Below are positions 1 through 9,382 of a stretch of DNA of 64,000 nucleotides, piece after piece. The stretch spans positions 1-64,000 of the forward strand of contig NZ_VAHN01000010.1 in the NCBI RefSeq assembly GCF_005796205.1, read 5' to 3'. A model generated the notes under the pieces. The model made no database searches, had not been told where the DNA came from, and was given only the letters and a program-made list of their open reading frames with translations. The position numbers and the translations under genes were made by a program. The number at the start of each line of letters is the position of its first letter. Positions within the stretch are counted from its first letter, which is position 1. Source of the DNA: Pseudarthrobacter sp. NamE2. Its GTDB lineage: Bacteria; Actinomycetota; Actinomycetes; Actinomycetales; Micrococcaceae.

Positions 1-362
1 GGGAACCACCCCAATGGCCGCCGGCCCCAGTACCTGCATTCTTCGCCGGCGTGGACACAGGTGCACCTGCAGCTGCAGGTCCACCGGAAGCGGCGCGGCC
101 GCTAGCAGGCGCGGGGATCGTGACCGTTACCCCCGCTGGGACAGTTGCCGTGGGGCAACAAACGGGATGGGATGGTTCGGACTTGACCGCTGAGTGTGTC
201 ACTTGCGGGGCGCCATGGTTTGAAGATTGGAAGTGGGACATAGCGGATGCGGATGTCCCAGACCTGGACATACCTGATGACCCGGGCTTTCTGGAGATTG
301 ACCTGCCAGAGGACCCATTCCCGGACTGGCTCCTATCGCTGACTGTTCAGGATGCGACATAG
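1..362 (+). CDS. C-terminal part of an unrecognised protein (5' end outside window)
   Basis: The reading frame is open from the window edge (frame of position 3) to a TAG at 360-362. An internal ATG at 51 could also start it. The N-terminal half is rich in Ala, Pro and Gly. The C-terminal half is acidic, with several Trp residues, Asp-Pro and Pro-Asp steps, and a Cys-Val-Thr-Cys pair. Codon third positions here are mixed (many A/T endings such as GAT, ATA, GTT), unlike the strongly GC-ending genes to the right. I recognise no family. It could be the end of an accessory or secreted protein, or a chance open frame. It lies just beyond the 3' end of a tRNA gene. Confidence 0.35.
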   Translation, partial: EPPQWPPAPVPAFFAGVDTGAPAAAGPPEAARPLAGAGIVTVTPAGTVAVGQQTGWDGSDLTAECVTCGAPWFEDWKWDIADADVPDLDIPDDPGFLEIDLPEDPFPDWLLSLTVQDAT

Positions 363-445
363 GCAGCGATTGCAGGCTTTGAACGACTGCAGGCTTTAGG
401 CGCTGGGCGGGCAGTTTGCGGGTCACCGCTTCGGCTGGAAACAGA

Positions 446-478
446 AAGGCAGCCCGGTCAATGTGACCGGGCTGCCTT
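446..478 (-). terminator. Rho-independent terminator of tRNA-Arg
   Basis: A perfect 15-bp stem (446-460 with 464-478) has a 3-nt loop. It lies 9 nt past the 3' end of the minus-strand tRNA. Read on the minus strand it is followed by a T-rich stretch (TTTCTGTTT). Confidence 0.85.
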
Positions 479-487
479 CTTCGATGG

Positions 488-561
488 TGCCCTCGGTAGG
501 ATTCGAACCTACGGCCTTCTGCTCCGGAGGCAGACGCTCTATCCCCTGAGCTACGAGGGCA
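488..561 (-). tRNA. tRNA-Arg (anticodon CCG)
   Basis: The 74-nt minus-strand sequence folds as a tRNA. A 7-bp acceptor stem pairs TGCCCTC with GAGGGCA. The anticodon arm TCTGC/GCAGA encloses the loop CTCCGGA, giving anticodon CCG, which reads CGG (Arg). The T arm carries the standard GGTTCGAATCC. The CCA end is not encoded. A strong terminator follows at 446-478. I see no convincing promoter hexamers in 562-727, and no gene in that stretch. Confidence 0.96.
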
Positions 562-727
562 ATCCGGATTTCCTGCCGTTCCCGGCGGGACGTCCTAGAG
601 CTTAGCAGGAAGGTGGGCTCCAAGGGAAAACCGACGCGACACCGCCCGGCTCTACCCTGACATCGCTTGGCTTTGGCCGTGCCTCCGCCTTGGCATTGAC
701 AGGGCTAAGGCATTCCAAACCGCGGCA

Positions 728-2269
728 TCAGTATCCAGAGAACGAGTCCACGTGCACGCGCCGGGCTCCTGCTGCCCGGGCCGCCCGGCGCAGGGAGGCA
801 ACGCTGGCGGGTGAGCCGGAAATGTACACTTCGCGGCCGCTGATATCCGGAACCAGGGATTTCAGCCTGTCCGCGTCCAACCGGTACCCGCCTGGAATCG
901 CCGTGAAGTCCGGTGGTGGCTCTGAACCGTCGGCGAGGCGGACCAGGACCCGGACGCCGGAAGCCCGGAGCTCTTCCGCGTAGGCAATTTCCTCCGCGGA
1001 CCGGGCCAGGAGAAGAAGCACGGTGTCGCGTTCCCGGAGTCCCCCGGACGCAAGATGCGACAGGAAGGGCGTGATTCCGATTCCAGCGGCAATGAGCAGC
1101 ACCGCCCTGCGCGGATCGCGGGGGAGGACGAAATCACCGCCCACGGAGGTGGCTGTCAGTTCATCACCCGGCTTCAGCGCCAGGAGCACCTTCTTCGCGG
1201 CGGACAGCGGCTCAGCTGTCCGGACCCCGAACTTCACGAGCCCTTCCGTCGGCGCACCTGTCATGCTGAACACCCGGCGCCGGCCCTTCCTGTCCGACTT
1301 GTCGTGCGGCAGGTCCAGCTCCATGTACTGCCCGGGGATGAAACGCACGGGTCGGGAAGGCTCGAAGGAGAACTCCGTGGTGCTCGGGGTCAGCGTCCGC
1401 CTGCCGGCAAACCGAAGTTTCACTCCACCGCGCTGGCCGGCCAGGAAGGCGAGGAGGTTACCCAGCAACAGCGCAGCTTCCGGCGAATTGGCGAGGAAAC
1501 CCAGGTTGTAGGGCATGGCGAACACCACACCTACGACGGCGGCCAGCACCAGCTGCTGCCACCGCCGGGGCGGAAGCGTCAGCGGTTCGGTCAGCATGAA
1601 GCCCACAAAGAACAGGACCGGCCGCTGCGCGAGGGCCTGGTAGACGCCCATCCCGGCCGCCATGCCCGCACGGAGCAGCTCAACGGTGATGATGGACGTG
1701 GCAACAACGGTGAACACAGTCGCCATCAGCATTTTCCGGGTCCGGTAGAGGACCAGGAGGACGCCCGGGACGAGGAGCCACAACATGGCAGGGGTGGCCG
1801 CCCACCAGGTGGCAACGTTCAATCCGGTGAAGGCCACGGCAAAGGCTCCGAGGGCTGCGGGATTGAAGATGTGCCTGCCGCGCCAGGCGAGGGCGTATTT
1901 CGATGCCGACGCCAGCAGGCATGCCAACGCAACCCCCGCCACGTCCATGGCCTGGAACGACGGCCAGAAGAGGAAGTAGAGCAGCAAGCCGGTGATCACT
2001 GACGACTCCGAATGCGGACGGACCCGGAACAGGGCCGCCAACGCCCGGTTTGATGCATAGGTCAGGCCGAGGCAGAGCGCGAGGTGGGCCAGCATCTCCG
2101 GGATTCCGAACGTCAGCCAGCCCAAAACCTCCAGCACCAGGCTGTACACGGCCAGAACCGCCAGGACCAGGAGGACAAACCGGTACATCGTGAAACGGCC
2201 AAGAGCGGTGTCCAGCCGCCCGGCGACGGACAATGCGGGACCGGCTCTAGGGGTTTCGACGGGGCTCAT
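728..2269 (-). CDS. NqrB/RnfD-like membrane protein fused to a ferredoxin-NADP reductase-type flavin domain
   Basis: This 513-residue protein probably moves electrons between NAD(P)H and flavin carriers across the membrane. Residues ~25-290 form about nine hydrophobic segments and include MLTEPLTLP, the counterpart of the RnfD/NqrB segment near the flavin site. Residues ~295-513 are an FNR-like module: the FAD-binding RRRVFSMTG, the nucleotide-binding AAGIGITPF, an ISGSP near the end, and a terminal aromatic residue. The canonical SGAT flavinylation motif of NqrB/RnfD is not evident. The ATG overlaps the apbE stop by 4 nt, so the two genes are translationally coupled. Similar fusions are often annotated simply as oxidoreductases. 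The electron donor and acceptor cannot be read from sequence. Confidence 0.85.
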   Translation of the reverse strand: MSPVETPRAGPALSVAGRLDTALGRFTMYRFVLLVLAVLAVYSLVLEVLGWLTFGIPEMLAHLALCLGLTYASNRALAALFRVRPHSESSVITGLLLYFLFWPSFQAMDVAGVALACLLASASKYALAWRGRHIFNPAALGAFAVAFTGLNVATWWAATPAMLWLLVPGVLLVLYRTRKMLMATVFTVVATSIITVELLRAGMAAGMGVYQALAQRPVLFFVGFMLTEPLTLPPRRWQQLVLAAVVGVVFAMPYNLGFLANSPEAALLLGNLLAFLAGQRGGVKLRFAGRRTLTPSTTEFSFEPSRPVRFIPGQYMELDLPHDKSDRKGRRRVFSMTGAPTEGLVKFGVRTAEPLSAAKKVLLALKPGDELTATSVGGDFVLPRDPRRAVLLIAAGIGITPFLSHLASGGLRERDTVLLLLARSAEEIAYAEELRASGVRVLVRLADGSEPPPDFTAIPGGYRLDADRLKSLVPDISGREVYISGSPASVASLRRAARAAGARRVHVDSFSGY

Positions 2270-3138
2270 GTGAACAGTGTCCCTTCAAATTCCTCGGAGT
2301 ATGCGGCGCTGCCGTCGGAAAACACCGTCAGCCATGAGACATCGAACGCTTCCTGGAGTTTGGCGCCCGGAACGAAAAAGAGCGCCGTCGCCAGCGCGTC
2401 GGACAGGACCGCCGTGTCCGCCATCGCCCAGGTGGCGACAGCGGTGCGGACGGGCTGCCCGGTGGTCCCGTCCAGCACGTGGTGGAGTCCGTCACCCCAG
2501 GCACGGCGGTTCGCCGCCGAGGCACACAGGGCGCGGTCCGACAATTCCACGATTCCGATAGCCTGCGCAGGGTTGTACGGGTGCTCGAGCGCGACCCTGA
2601 GCGGAGACAGGCCGCGCACCAGGAGATCCCCGCTGCCGTCCACGACGTAGGACTCGACATCTCCGTCCTCCAGCTCAGCCGCCAGCAAGTCCACCAAAAG
2701 CCCCTTGCCGGCGGCCCCGATGTCCAGCACCACGGGGGCACTGGTGCTGATGGTTGTTCCGCTCCAGTCCATGACCTCATCCCACGGCGGGGCGGGCAGT
2801 GGTGAGCCCGCCTGGCGCAGGGAATAACCGGCGTCGTAGCCCAGGCGCTCCAGACTGGCACCGATGAGCGGGGTCATTGCGCCCCGGGAGAGCTGGTAGA
2901 GGGTCCGGTAGAGGGGGCCGAGCCGGCCGGCCTCCTCCGGGAAGCGGTAGGTGCCCGGGATCCGGGCCATGGCGTTGACCAGCGAATCGTTCCGGAAACG
3001 GGACCAGCCGGCGTCAAACTCTTCCACCCGGGCAAGGAGGCGCTCCCGCAGGGGCGCCTCCAGCGGGAGCGGCGTGGAAATTTCCCAGGTGGTACCGATT
3101 CCCTCGAACGGGAAGTTCGCCCAGTCCCTGCCCGGCAC
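2266..3138 (-). CDS. apbE: FAD:protein FMN transferase (ApbE family)
   Basis: ApbE enzymes transfer FMN from FAD to a Ser/Thr hydroxyl of a partner protein. This 290-residue protein carries the family landmarks: DIGAAGKG (usual DLGGIAKG), GSGDLLVRG, HHVLDGTTGQP (usual HIIDPRTG.P) and the C-terminal SDALATALF metal-site segment. No signal peptide or lipobox is obvious, so a cytoplasmic position is possible, whereas many ApbE proteins are exported. The start is GTG at 3138, 3 nt after the stop of the FMN-binding lipoprotein gene. That neighbour is the natural substrate, and the downstream membrane oxidoreductase the natural partner. Confidence 0.9.
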   Translation of the reverse strand: MPGRDWANFPFEGIGTTWEISTPLPLEAPLRERLLARVEEFDAGWSRFRNDSLVNAMARIPGTYRFPEEAGRLGPLYRTLYQLSRGAMTPLIGASLERLGYDAGYSLRQAGSPLPAPPWDEVMDWSGTTISTSAPVVLDIGAAGKGLLVDLLAAELEDGDVESYVVDGSGDLLVRGLSPLRVALEHPYNPAQAIGIVELSDRALCASAANRRAWGDGLHHVLDGTTGQPVRTAVATWAMADTAVLSDALATALFFVPGAKLQEAFDVSWLTVFSDGSAAYSEEFEGTLFT

Positions 3139-3141
3139 TGC

Positions 3142-3633
3142 CTACTGCGCCTCCGACTTGATCTGCTCCACGGCCTGGTTGAACCCGCCGCTGGTCAGGG
3201 ACGAGCCGGCAACCTTGGAGACGTTGAGGTCGTCGATGTTCTTGCCCACCACCTGGTCAGCGATACCGCCGGCGAACTCGCCCTGGAACTTGCGGGTGTT
3301 GGGGTTGGAGGGGTGCTGGGTGATTTGGACGTCCGTCACCGTACCGGAAGCCAGCGTCAGCTGGACACCCACTGTCTCGGTGCCGTTGGGGGAGACATAG
3401 TTCCCGTCGGCGCTGTAGGTTCCGTCTTTGTACGTGGAGCCGCTGCCGGCCAGCGGGGACGAGCCCGGCGAAGGCGCGGCGGCTGACGTTTCAGCGGCGC
3501 TGCTGCCGGTGGACGCGGGCTGGTTTTCGGTGGCCGACGGCGCGCAGCCGGCCACTGTTCCGGCGAGTGACAAGCCGGCGATTCCGGCGTAAACAGTCTT
3601 GCGTAAGGTGCTTCTGGTTGCGGCGGGTGTCAT
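3142..3633 (-). CDS. FMN-binding domain lipoprotein, probable flavinylated electron carrier
   Basis: This 163-residue exported protein begins with a basic, hydrophobic signal ending in the lipobox V-A-G-C. A Ser/Ala/Pro-rich linker follows, then an FMN_bind domain from about residue 70 (KDGTYSADG... through a C-terminal helix). The segment V-A-G-S-S-L-T-S near residues 141-148 aligns with the flavinylation motif S-G-A-T-x-T-S, so the acceptor would be Ser145, with Ser in place of the common Thr. It is the first gene of a three-gene minus-strand operon with apbE and the membrane oxidoreductase. It is divergent from argS, with about 190 nt between them. Confidence 0.88.
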   Translation of the reverse strand: MTPAATRSTLRKTVYAGIAGLSLAGTVAGCAPSATENQPASTGSSAAETSAAAPSPGSSPLAGSGSTYKDGTYSADGNYVSPNGTETVGVQLTLASGTVTDVQITQHPSNPNTRKFQGEFAGGIADQVVGKNIDDLNVSKVAGSSLTSGGFNQAVEQIKSEAQ

Positions 3634-3825
3634 CAGGGCTCTCGTTTCGTCATAGGGACCACATGTTCCAAGCGGTGTCTACGGTGTTGTCAACGCCTAA
3701 CCCAGACTATTGGTTCAACCCTGTGCCGCAGTTGCGTTTTCCTTGTGGACCTCCGGTGTGCGGGACGGGGGCCACAACCGGCACACAAATTCTTTGCTGT
3801 CACTGGCCCCCGGTAGGCTAGAGGG

Positions 3826-5475
3826 GTGACTCCCGAAGAACTCTCCCTAGCAATATCCGCCTGCCTGAAGGACGCCATAGCCGCCGGTGACATCGCCCTT
3901 TCAGCATCAGCTGTGCCTGATGAGGTGCGCGTGGAGCGACCCAAGAACCGGGAGCACGGCGACTGGGCCACCAACATCGCCCTGCAGCTGGCAAAGCAGG
4001 CGGGCACCAACCCGCGCGAATTCGCCTCCGTCCTCAGCGCCCGGCTAAAGGAGATTGACGGCGTCTCCACGGTGGACATCGCCGGTCCCGGCTTCCTGAA
4101 CATCACCGTGGACGCCGCCACCGCCGGTGCCCTCGCCAAGGTGATCGTCGAAGCCGGCACCCAGTACGGCACCAACTCCGCGCTCGCCGGCCACACCGTG
4201 AACATGGAATTCGTCTCGGCCAACCCCACCGGCCCCCTCCATATTGGCCACACCCGCTGGGCCGCCCTGGGGGATTCCATCGCGCGCGTCCTGCGGGCTT
4301 CCGGCGCCAGCGTCACAGCGGAGTACTACATCAACGACGCCGGGTCGCAGATGAACACCTTCGCCAACTCCGTCTACTCGCGCCTGCACGGCCTCCCCGT
4401 ACCCGAGGGCGGCTACCCCGGCCAGTACATCGCCGACTTGGGCCACGAGGTCCTTACCGCGCACCCGGATATCCGCGAACTGACCGAGGTCGCCGCACTG
4501 CCGGTCATCCGCGCCGCCGCCTACGAGGCACAGATGAAGGACATCAAGGCCACGCTGGCGGCCTTCGGCGTCCACTTCGACGTCTTCTTCTCCGAGCAGG
4601 AACTGCACGACGCCGGCGCTATCGAAAGTGCCGTGGCACGCCTTCGCGAGCAGGGCCACGTGTTCGACGACGGCGGGGCTGTCTGGCTGCGGACCACGGA
4701 CTTTGGCGACGACAAGGACCGGGTGATGATCCGGGCCAACGGCGAGCCCACCTACTTTGCCGCCGACGCCGCCTACTACCTGTCCAAGAAGGACCGCGGG
4801 TTTACTGAGAAGATCTACCTGCTCGGTGCCGACCACCACGGCTACATCAACCGGCTTAAGGCAATCGCCGCGGCCGCCGGTGACGATCCCGAAAAGAACA
4901 TCGAGGTGCTGATCGGCCAACTGGTGTCCGTCAACGGCGCCAAGCTGTCAAAGCGTGCCGGCAATATTATCGAGCTCAAGGACCTCATTGACTGGCTGGG
5001 CAAGGACGCCGTCCGCTACTCGCTGGCGCGCTTCCCCGCCGATTCTCCACTGACCCTCGATCCCGAGCTGCTCAAAAAGCACAGCAACGAGAACCCGGTC
5101 TTCTACGTGCAGTACGCGCACGCCCGGTCACGGGGTGCAGCCCGCAACGCCGTGGCCGCCGGCGTGGACCGGTCCGCGTTCGACGCCTCCTTGCTGGACG
5201 ATGCCACGGAAAACGAGCTGCTGTCGTACCTGGGCAGCTACCCCTCGGTGGTCGCCAAGGCAGCGGAACTGCGCGAACCGCACCGCGTGGCCCGGCACCT
5301 CGAGATCATCGCCGGCGCCTACCACCGCTGGTACGACGCCTGCCGTATCGCCCCCATGGGTGACGAACCGGTGACCGACACCAACCGCACCCGGCTGTGG
5401 CTCAACGACGCCACCAGCCAGGTGCTGGCGAACGGCCTTGACCTGCTTGGCGTTTCCGCGCCGGAACGGATGTAA
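3826..5475 (+). CDS. argS: Arginyl-tRNA synthetase
   Basis: This class I synthetase charges tRNA-Arg. The 549-residue protein has the N-terminal additional domain, the HIGH motif at residues 139-142 (in NPTGPLHIGHT), a KMSKS-type KLSKR near residue 374, and the C-terminal DALR anticodon-binding domain. I use the GTG at 3826, preceded closely by GAGGG. The spacing is unusually short, so a start-proximal or near-leaderless arrangement is possible. It heads the operon argS-lysA-hom-thrC-thrB; the lysA start lies 4 nt after the argS stop. Confidence 0.97.
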   Translation: MTPEELSLAISACLKDAIAAGDIALSASAVPDEVRVERPKNREHGDWATNIALQLAKQAGTNPREFASVLSARLKEIDGVSTVDIAGPGFLNITVDAATAGALAKVIVEAGTQYGTNSALAGHTVNMEFVSANPTGPLHIGHTRWAALGDSIARVLRASGASVTAEYYINDAGSQMNTFANSVYSRLHGLPVPEGGYPGQYIADLGHEVLTAHPDIRELTEVAALPVIRAAAYEAQMKDIKATLAAFGVHFDVFFSEQELHDAGAIESAVARLREQGHVFDDGGAVWLRTTDFGDDKDRVMIRANGEPTYFAADAAYYLSKKDRGFTEKIYLLGADHHGYINRLKAIAAAAGDDPEKNIEVLIGQLVSVNGAKLSKRAGNIIELKDLIDWLGKDAVRYSLARFPADSPLTLDPELLKKHSNENPVFYVQYAHARSRGAARNAVAAGVDRSAFDASLLDDATENELLSYLGSYPSVVAKAAELREPHRVARHLEIIAGAYHRWYDACRIAPMGDEPVTDTNRTRLWLNDATSQVLANGLDLLGVSAPERM

Positions 5476-5479
5476 CGCA

Positions 5480-6955
5480 ATGTCTGTAGAAACCGGAAAC
5501 AGTGCATCCCCGCTGGCGCCGGAATGGCTGTCCGTCCCGGCGGACCTGAACGCCCTGCAGGAGCCCATGTGGGCGGGCAGCGTGGAACGGAACGGCGCCG
5601 GGGCACTGTCCGTTGGCGGCGTCACCGTGCAGGAGCTCAAGGAACAGTTCGGCTCGCCGCTCTTCGTGATGGACGAGGCCGACTTCCGCGCCCGCGCCCG
5701 GGCCTTCAAGGACTCCTTCGACGCTGCCTTCGCCGATATCTGCGGCGGCGTGGACGTCTACTACGCAGGAAAGTCCTTCCTCTGCACCGCCGTGGTGAAG
5801 TGGGTGGAGGAGGAAGGGCTGCGGCTGGACACCTCATCAGGCGGTGAGCTGGCCGTGGCCGCCCGTGCCGGCATCGCGGGGGAGCGGGTGGCCCTGCACG
5901 GCAACAACAAGTCCGACGGCGAGATCATCCGCGCGCTGGACATGCACTTGGGCCGCATCGTGGTGGACAGCCTGTCCGAACTCGTCCGGGTGGGCGACAT
6001 CGCGCAGTCACGGGGCGAGCAGGCAAAGGTCATGCTCCGGCTTACGCCGGGCGTCCACGCGCACACCCACGAGTTCATTGCCACCGCCCACGAGGACCAG
6101 AAGTTCGGCCTCTCCATGGCTGCTGACACCACGGACCAGGCCGGCGTGTCAGCGGCGGAGGAAGCGGTGGCGGCGGCTTCGGCCCACCCGGGCGTCGAGC
6201 TCCTTGGCCTGCACTGCCACATTGGTTCCCAGATCTTCGAGCCGGATGGTTTCGCGCTGGCCGCAGAAAAGCTGCTGCGCTTCCTGGCCGCGATGCAGGA
6301 AAAGTACTCCATCGTCCTGCCGGAACTGGACCTTGGCGGCGGGTACGGGATTGCCTACACCCCGGTGGACACCCCCCGCCCGGCGGCGGAAATCGCGACG
6401 GCCATGGCCGCCGTCGTCCGTTCCACCTGCGCCGAGCTTGGCATCACGGCGCCGCGGATCTCCATTGAGCCGGGACGCGCCATCGTTGGCAGCACCACCT
6501 TCACGCTGTACGAAGTCGGCACGCTCAAGACCGTCCAGGTCGATGCTCCGGCCTCTTCCCGCGCAGGTGACGGGGATAACAACGTTACGTATCCCCGTCG
6601 GTATGTTTCGGTGGACGGCGGGATGAGCGACAACGCCCGCCCGGTGCTCTATGACGCGGATTATTCAGCGGTCCTGGCGTCCCGGACATCAGCCGCCGCC
6701 CCGCAACTGTCCCGCGTAGTGGGCAAACATTGCGAGAGCGGCGACATAGTTGTTAGAGATGTATATCTGCCCGAGGACGTGGCAGCCGGTGATCTGCTTG
6801 CCGTACCGGGAACCGGCGCCTACTGCTGGGCCCTCTCGAGCAACTACAACTATCTGGCCCGGCCGGGCGTTGTCGCTGTGCGCGACGGATCCGCCCGGCT
6901 GATTGTCCGCGGGGAAACCGAAGAAGACCTGCTGAACCGCGACATGGGAGCCTGA
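5480..6955 (+). CDS. lysA: Diaminopimelate decarboxylase
   Basis: This PLP enzyme makes L-lysine from meso-diaminopimelate. With the ATG at 5480 the protein has 491 residues. The frame is open upstream inside argS, but that extension is not credible. The Schiff-base lysine is Lys98 in YYAGKSF. LHCHIGSQ, GGGYGIAY and EPGRAIVG supply the phosphate and substrate contacts. A stretch of about 45 residues precedes the fold-type III barrel. The gene is tightly packed between argS and hom. Confidence 0.97.
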   Translation: MSVETGNSASPLAPEWLSVPADLNALQEPMWAGSVERNGAGALSVGGVTVQELKEQFGSPLFVMDEADFRARARAFKDSFDAAFADICGGVDVYYAGKSFLCTAVVKWVEEEGLRLDTSSGGELAVAARAGIAGERVALHGNNKSDGEIIRALDMHLGRIVVDSLSELVRVGDIAQSRGEQAKVMLRLTPGVHAHTHEFIATAHEDQKFGLSMAADTTDQAGVSAAEEAVAAASAHPGVELLGLHCHIGSQIFEPDGFALAAEKLLRFLAAMQEKYSIVLPELDLGGGYGIAYTPVDTPRPAAEIATAMAAVVRSTCAELGITAPRISIEPGRAIVGSTTFTLYEVGTLKTVQVDAPASSRAGDGDNNVTYPRRYVSVDGGMSDNARPVLYDADYSAVLASRTSAAAPQLSRVVGKHCESGDIVVRDVYLPEDVAAGDLLAVPGTGAYCWALSSNYNYLARPGVVAVRDGSARLIVRGETEEDLLNRDMGA

Positions 6956-6956
6956 C

Positions 6957-8273
6957 GTGACCGAAATGCGAACCTTGAAAGTGGCCCTGCTGGGCTGTGG
7001 CAACGTTGGGGCCCAGGTTGCGCGGATTCTCCTTGAGGACGCGGACGCCCTCGCCGCCCGTACCGGCGCCCGCCTGCAGCTGAGTGGCATTGCCGTCCGG
7101 AACGTGAATTCCCGCCGGGACGTTGAGTTGCCCCAGGAACTGTTCACCACCGACGCCGACACCCTGGTCAAGGACGCGGACCTGGTCATCGAGCTGATGG
7201 GCGGCATCGAGCCGGCCCGCTCGCTGATCGTCACCGCCATCCGAAACGGGGCTTGCGTGGTCACCGGCAACAAGGCGCTGCTCGCCCAGGACGGCCCCAG
7301 CCTCTATGAAGAGGGAGATAAGGCCGGCGTCCAGCTTTCCTACGAGGCCGCCGTCGCCGGGGCCATTCCCATCCTGCGCCCCATCCGCGACAGCCTCTCC
7401 GGCGACCGGATCACCCGCGTGCTCGGCATCGTCAACGGCACCACCAACTACATTCTGGACCAGATGGACACTACCGGGGCGCAGTTCGCCGACGCCCTGG
7501 CCGAAGCGCAGCGTCTCGGATACGCCGAAGCAGACCCGACGGCCGACGTCGAGGGCCACGATGCCGCCGCCAAGGCAGCGATCCTGGCTTCGCTGTCCTT
7601 CCACAGCCGCTTTGCCCTGGAAAATGTCCACTGCGAAGGCATCAGCTCCGTCAGCGCCTCGGACATCGCCGCCGCCAAGGACGCAGGATTCGTCATCAAG
7701 CTGTTGGCCATCGCCGAGAAGCTGAACGACGCCGACGGCAACGAGGGCGTGTCCGTCCGGGTGCATCCCACCCTCCTGCCGCGCGAGCACCCGCTGGCCG
7801 CGGTCCGCGGTGCGTTCAACGCCGTCTTCATCGAGGCTGAGAACGCAGGTGAACTGATGTTCTACGGCCAGGGCGCCGGCGGCACCCCCACCGCCTCTGC
7901 CGTGCTGGGTGACCTGATCTCCGCCGCCCGCCGCCTGGTCCTCGGCGGCCCGGCCCGCACCGAGACCACCACAGGCCACGTTCCCGCGCTGCCCATCGAC
8001 GCTGCCGTCACCAGCTACTACATCGGCCTTGACGTGGCCGACCAGCCCGGCGTGCTTGCCAAAATTGCGCAGCTGTTCGCCGAGCACGGCGTATCCATCG
8101 AAATCATGCGGCAGACCATCCACCGGGACACGGAGTCCAACGTGGAATCCGCCGAACTGCGGATCATCACCCACCGCGCGTCAGAGGCCGCCCTTGCGGC
8201 CACCGTCGAGGCCGTGAAGGGCCTGGACGTGATCAACTCAGTTACATCCGTTCTGCGGGTAGAAGGAGTCTAA
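6957..8273 (+). CDS. hom: Homoserine dehydrogenase
   Basis: This NAD(P)-dependent enzyme reduces aspartate semialdehyde to homoserine. The 438-residue protein has an N-terminal nucleotide-binding loop (LLGCGNVGAQ, near residues 9-18), the catalytic region around VNGTTNYIL, and a C-terminal ACT domain (from about residue 355, DVADQPGVLAKIA), which in this family mediates threonine feedback. The start is GTG at 6957, one base after the lysA stop. An in-frame ATG at 6966 is an alternative. Confidence 0.97.
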   Translation: MTEMRTLKVALLGCGNVGAQVARILLEDADALAARTGARLQLSGIAVRNVNSRRDVELPQELFTTDADTLVKDADLVIELMGGIEPARSLIVTAIRNGACVVTGNKALLAQDGPSLYEEGDKAGVQLSYEAAVAGAIPILRPIRDSLSGDRITRVLGIVNGTTNYILDQMDTTGAQFADALAEAQRLGYAEADPTADVEGHDAAAKAAILASLSFHSRFALENVHCEGISSVSASDIAAAKDAGFVIKLLAIAEKLNDADGNEGVSVRVHPTLLPREHPLAAVRGAFNAVFIEAENAGELMFYGQGAGGTPTASAVLGDLISAARRLVLGGPARTETTTGHVPALPIDAAVTSYYIGLDVADQPGVLAKIAQLFAEHGVSIEIMRQTIHRDTESNVESAELRIITHRASEAALAATVEAVKGLDVINSVTSVLRVEGV

Positions 8274-9380
8274 GTGGCTCACCAATGGCGCGGCGTCATC
8301 CGCGAATACGCTGACCGTTTGCCCGTCACGGCAGCCACCCGGGTCATCACCCTGGGCGAGGGCGGAACCCCGCTGGTGCACGCGCAGAAGCTGTCCGGGC
8401 TCACCGGTTCCGAGGTGTACCTCAAGGTGGAGGGCATGAACCCCACCGGCTCCTTCAAGGACCGCGGCATGACCATGGCCATGACCGCCGCCGTGGAAGC
8501 CGGCGCGCAGGCCGTGGTGTGTGCATCCACCGGCAACACGTCAGCCTCAGCCGCCGCCTACGCCACCGCCGCCGGACTTAAATGCGCCGTCCTGGTGCCC
8601 GAGGGCAAGATCTCCATGGGCAAGCTCAGCCAGGCCATCGCGCACGGCGCCACCCTCCTGCAGGTGGACGGCAACTTCGACAACTGCCTGGACATTGCCC
8701 GGAAGCTGGGGGAGTCCTACCCGGTGTTCCTGGTCAACTCCGTGAACCCTGCCCGCATCCAGGGCCAGAAGACCGGCGCCTTTGAGATCGTTGACGCGCT
8801 CGGCGACGCCCCGGACATCCACGTGCTCCCCGTCGGCAATGCCGGCAACATCACCGCTTACTGGAAGGGCTACAAGGAGTACTCGGCTCCATTTGAGTCC
8901 GCCACCGCGGGGACCCTTCCCGCCGTCTCCACCAGGACTCCTGCCATGTGGGGTTTCCAGGCTGCGGGCGCCGCGCCCTTCGTCGCAGGCCACCCCATCA
9001 CCGAGCCCGACACCATCGCCACCGCCATCCGCATAGGCAACCCGGCCTCCTGGGACGGTGCCATCGGCGCCCGTGACGAATCCGGCGGCCTCATCAGCTC
9101 CGTCACCGACGAAGAGATCCTGAACGCCCACCGCTGGTTGTCCTCCAAGGAAGGCGTCTTCGTGGAGCCGGGCTCCGCCGCGGGCGTGGCGGGCCTGCTC
9201 AAGAAGCATGCCGCAGGCGAAGTGCCCGCCGGCAAGACCATCGTCATCACCGTCACCGGCCACGGCCTCAAGGACCCGCAGTGGGCCCTCCGCACCGAGG
9301 ACGGAGGCGACGTCCAGCCGGTCAAGGTACCCAACGACGTCGTGACAGTTGCTGCTGAACTGGGACTGGAAGAAAAATAG
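8274..9380 (+). CDS. thrC: Threonine synthase
   Basis: This PLP enzyme converts O-phosphohomoserine to threonine. The 368-residue protein has the PLP lysine at Lys62 in [10 protein letters not shown], the phosphate-binding STGNTSAS, and the short-form threonine synthase length usual in actinobacteria. The GTG start directly abuts the hom stop codon, with no intergenic base, which implies translational coupling. The next gene, thrB, makes its substrate. Confidence 0.97.
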   Translation: MAHQWRGVIREYADRLPVTAATRVITLGEGGTPLVHAQKLSGLTGSEVYLKVEGMNPTGSFKDRGMTMAMTAAVEAGAQAVVCASTGNTSASAAAYATAAGLKCAVLVPEGKISMGKLSQAIAHGATLLQVDGNFDNCLDIARKLGESYPVFLVNSVNPARIQGQKTGAFEIVDALGDAPDIHVLPVGNAGNITAYWKGYKEYSAPFESATAGTLPAVSTRTPAMWGFQAAGAAPFVAGHPITEPDTIATAIRIGNPASWDGAIGARDESGGLISSVTDEEILNAHRWLSSKEGVFVEPGSAAGVAGLLKKHAAGEVPAGKTIVITVTGHGLKDPQWALRTEDGGDVQPVKVPNDVVTVAAELGLEEK

Positions 9381-9382
9381 CC

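Noticed and set aside
562-727. Promoter for tRNA-Arg
   Set aside because: Candidate hexamers (TTGGAG, TAAGCT) have a 13-nt spacer, which is too short.
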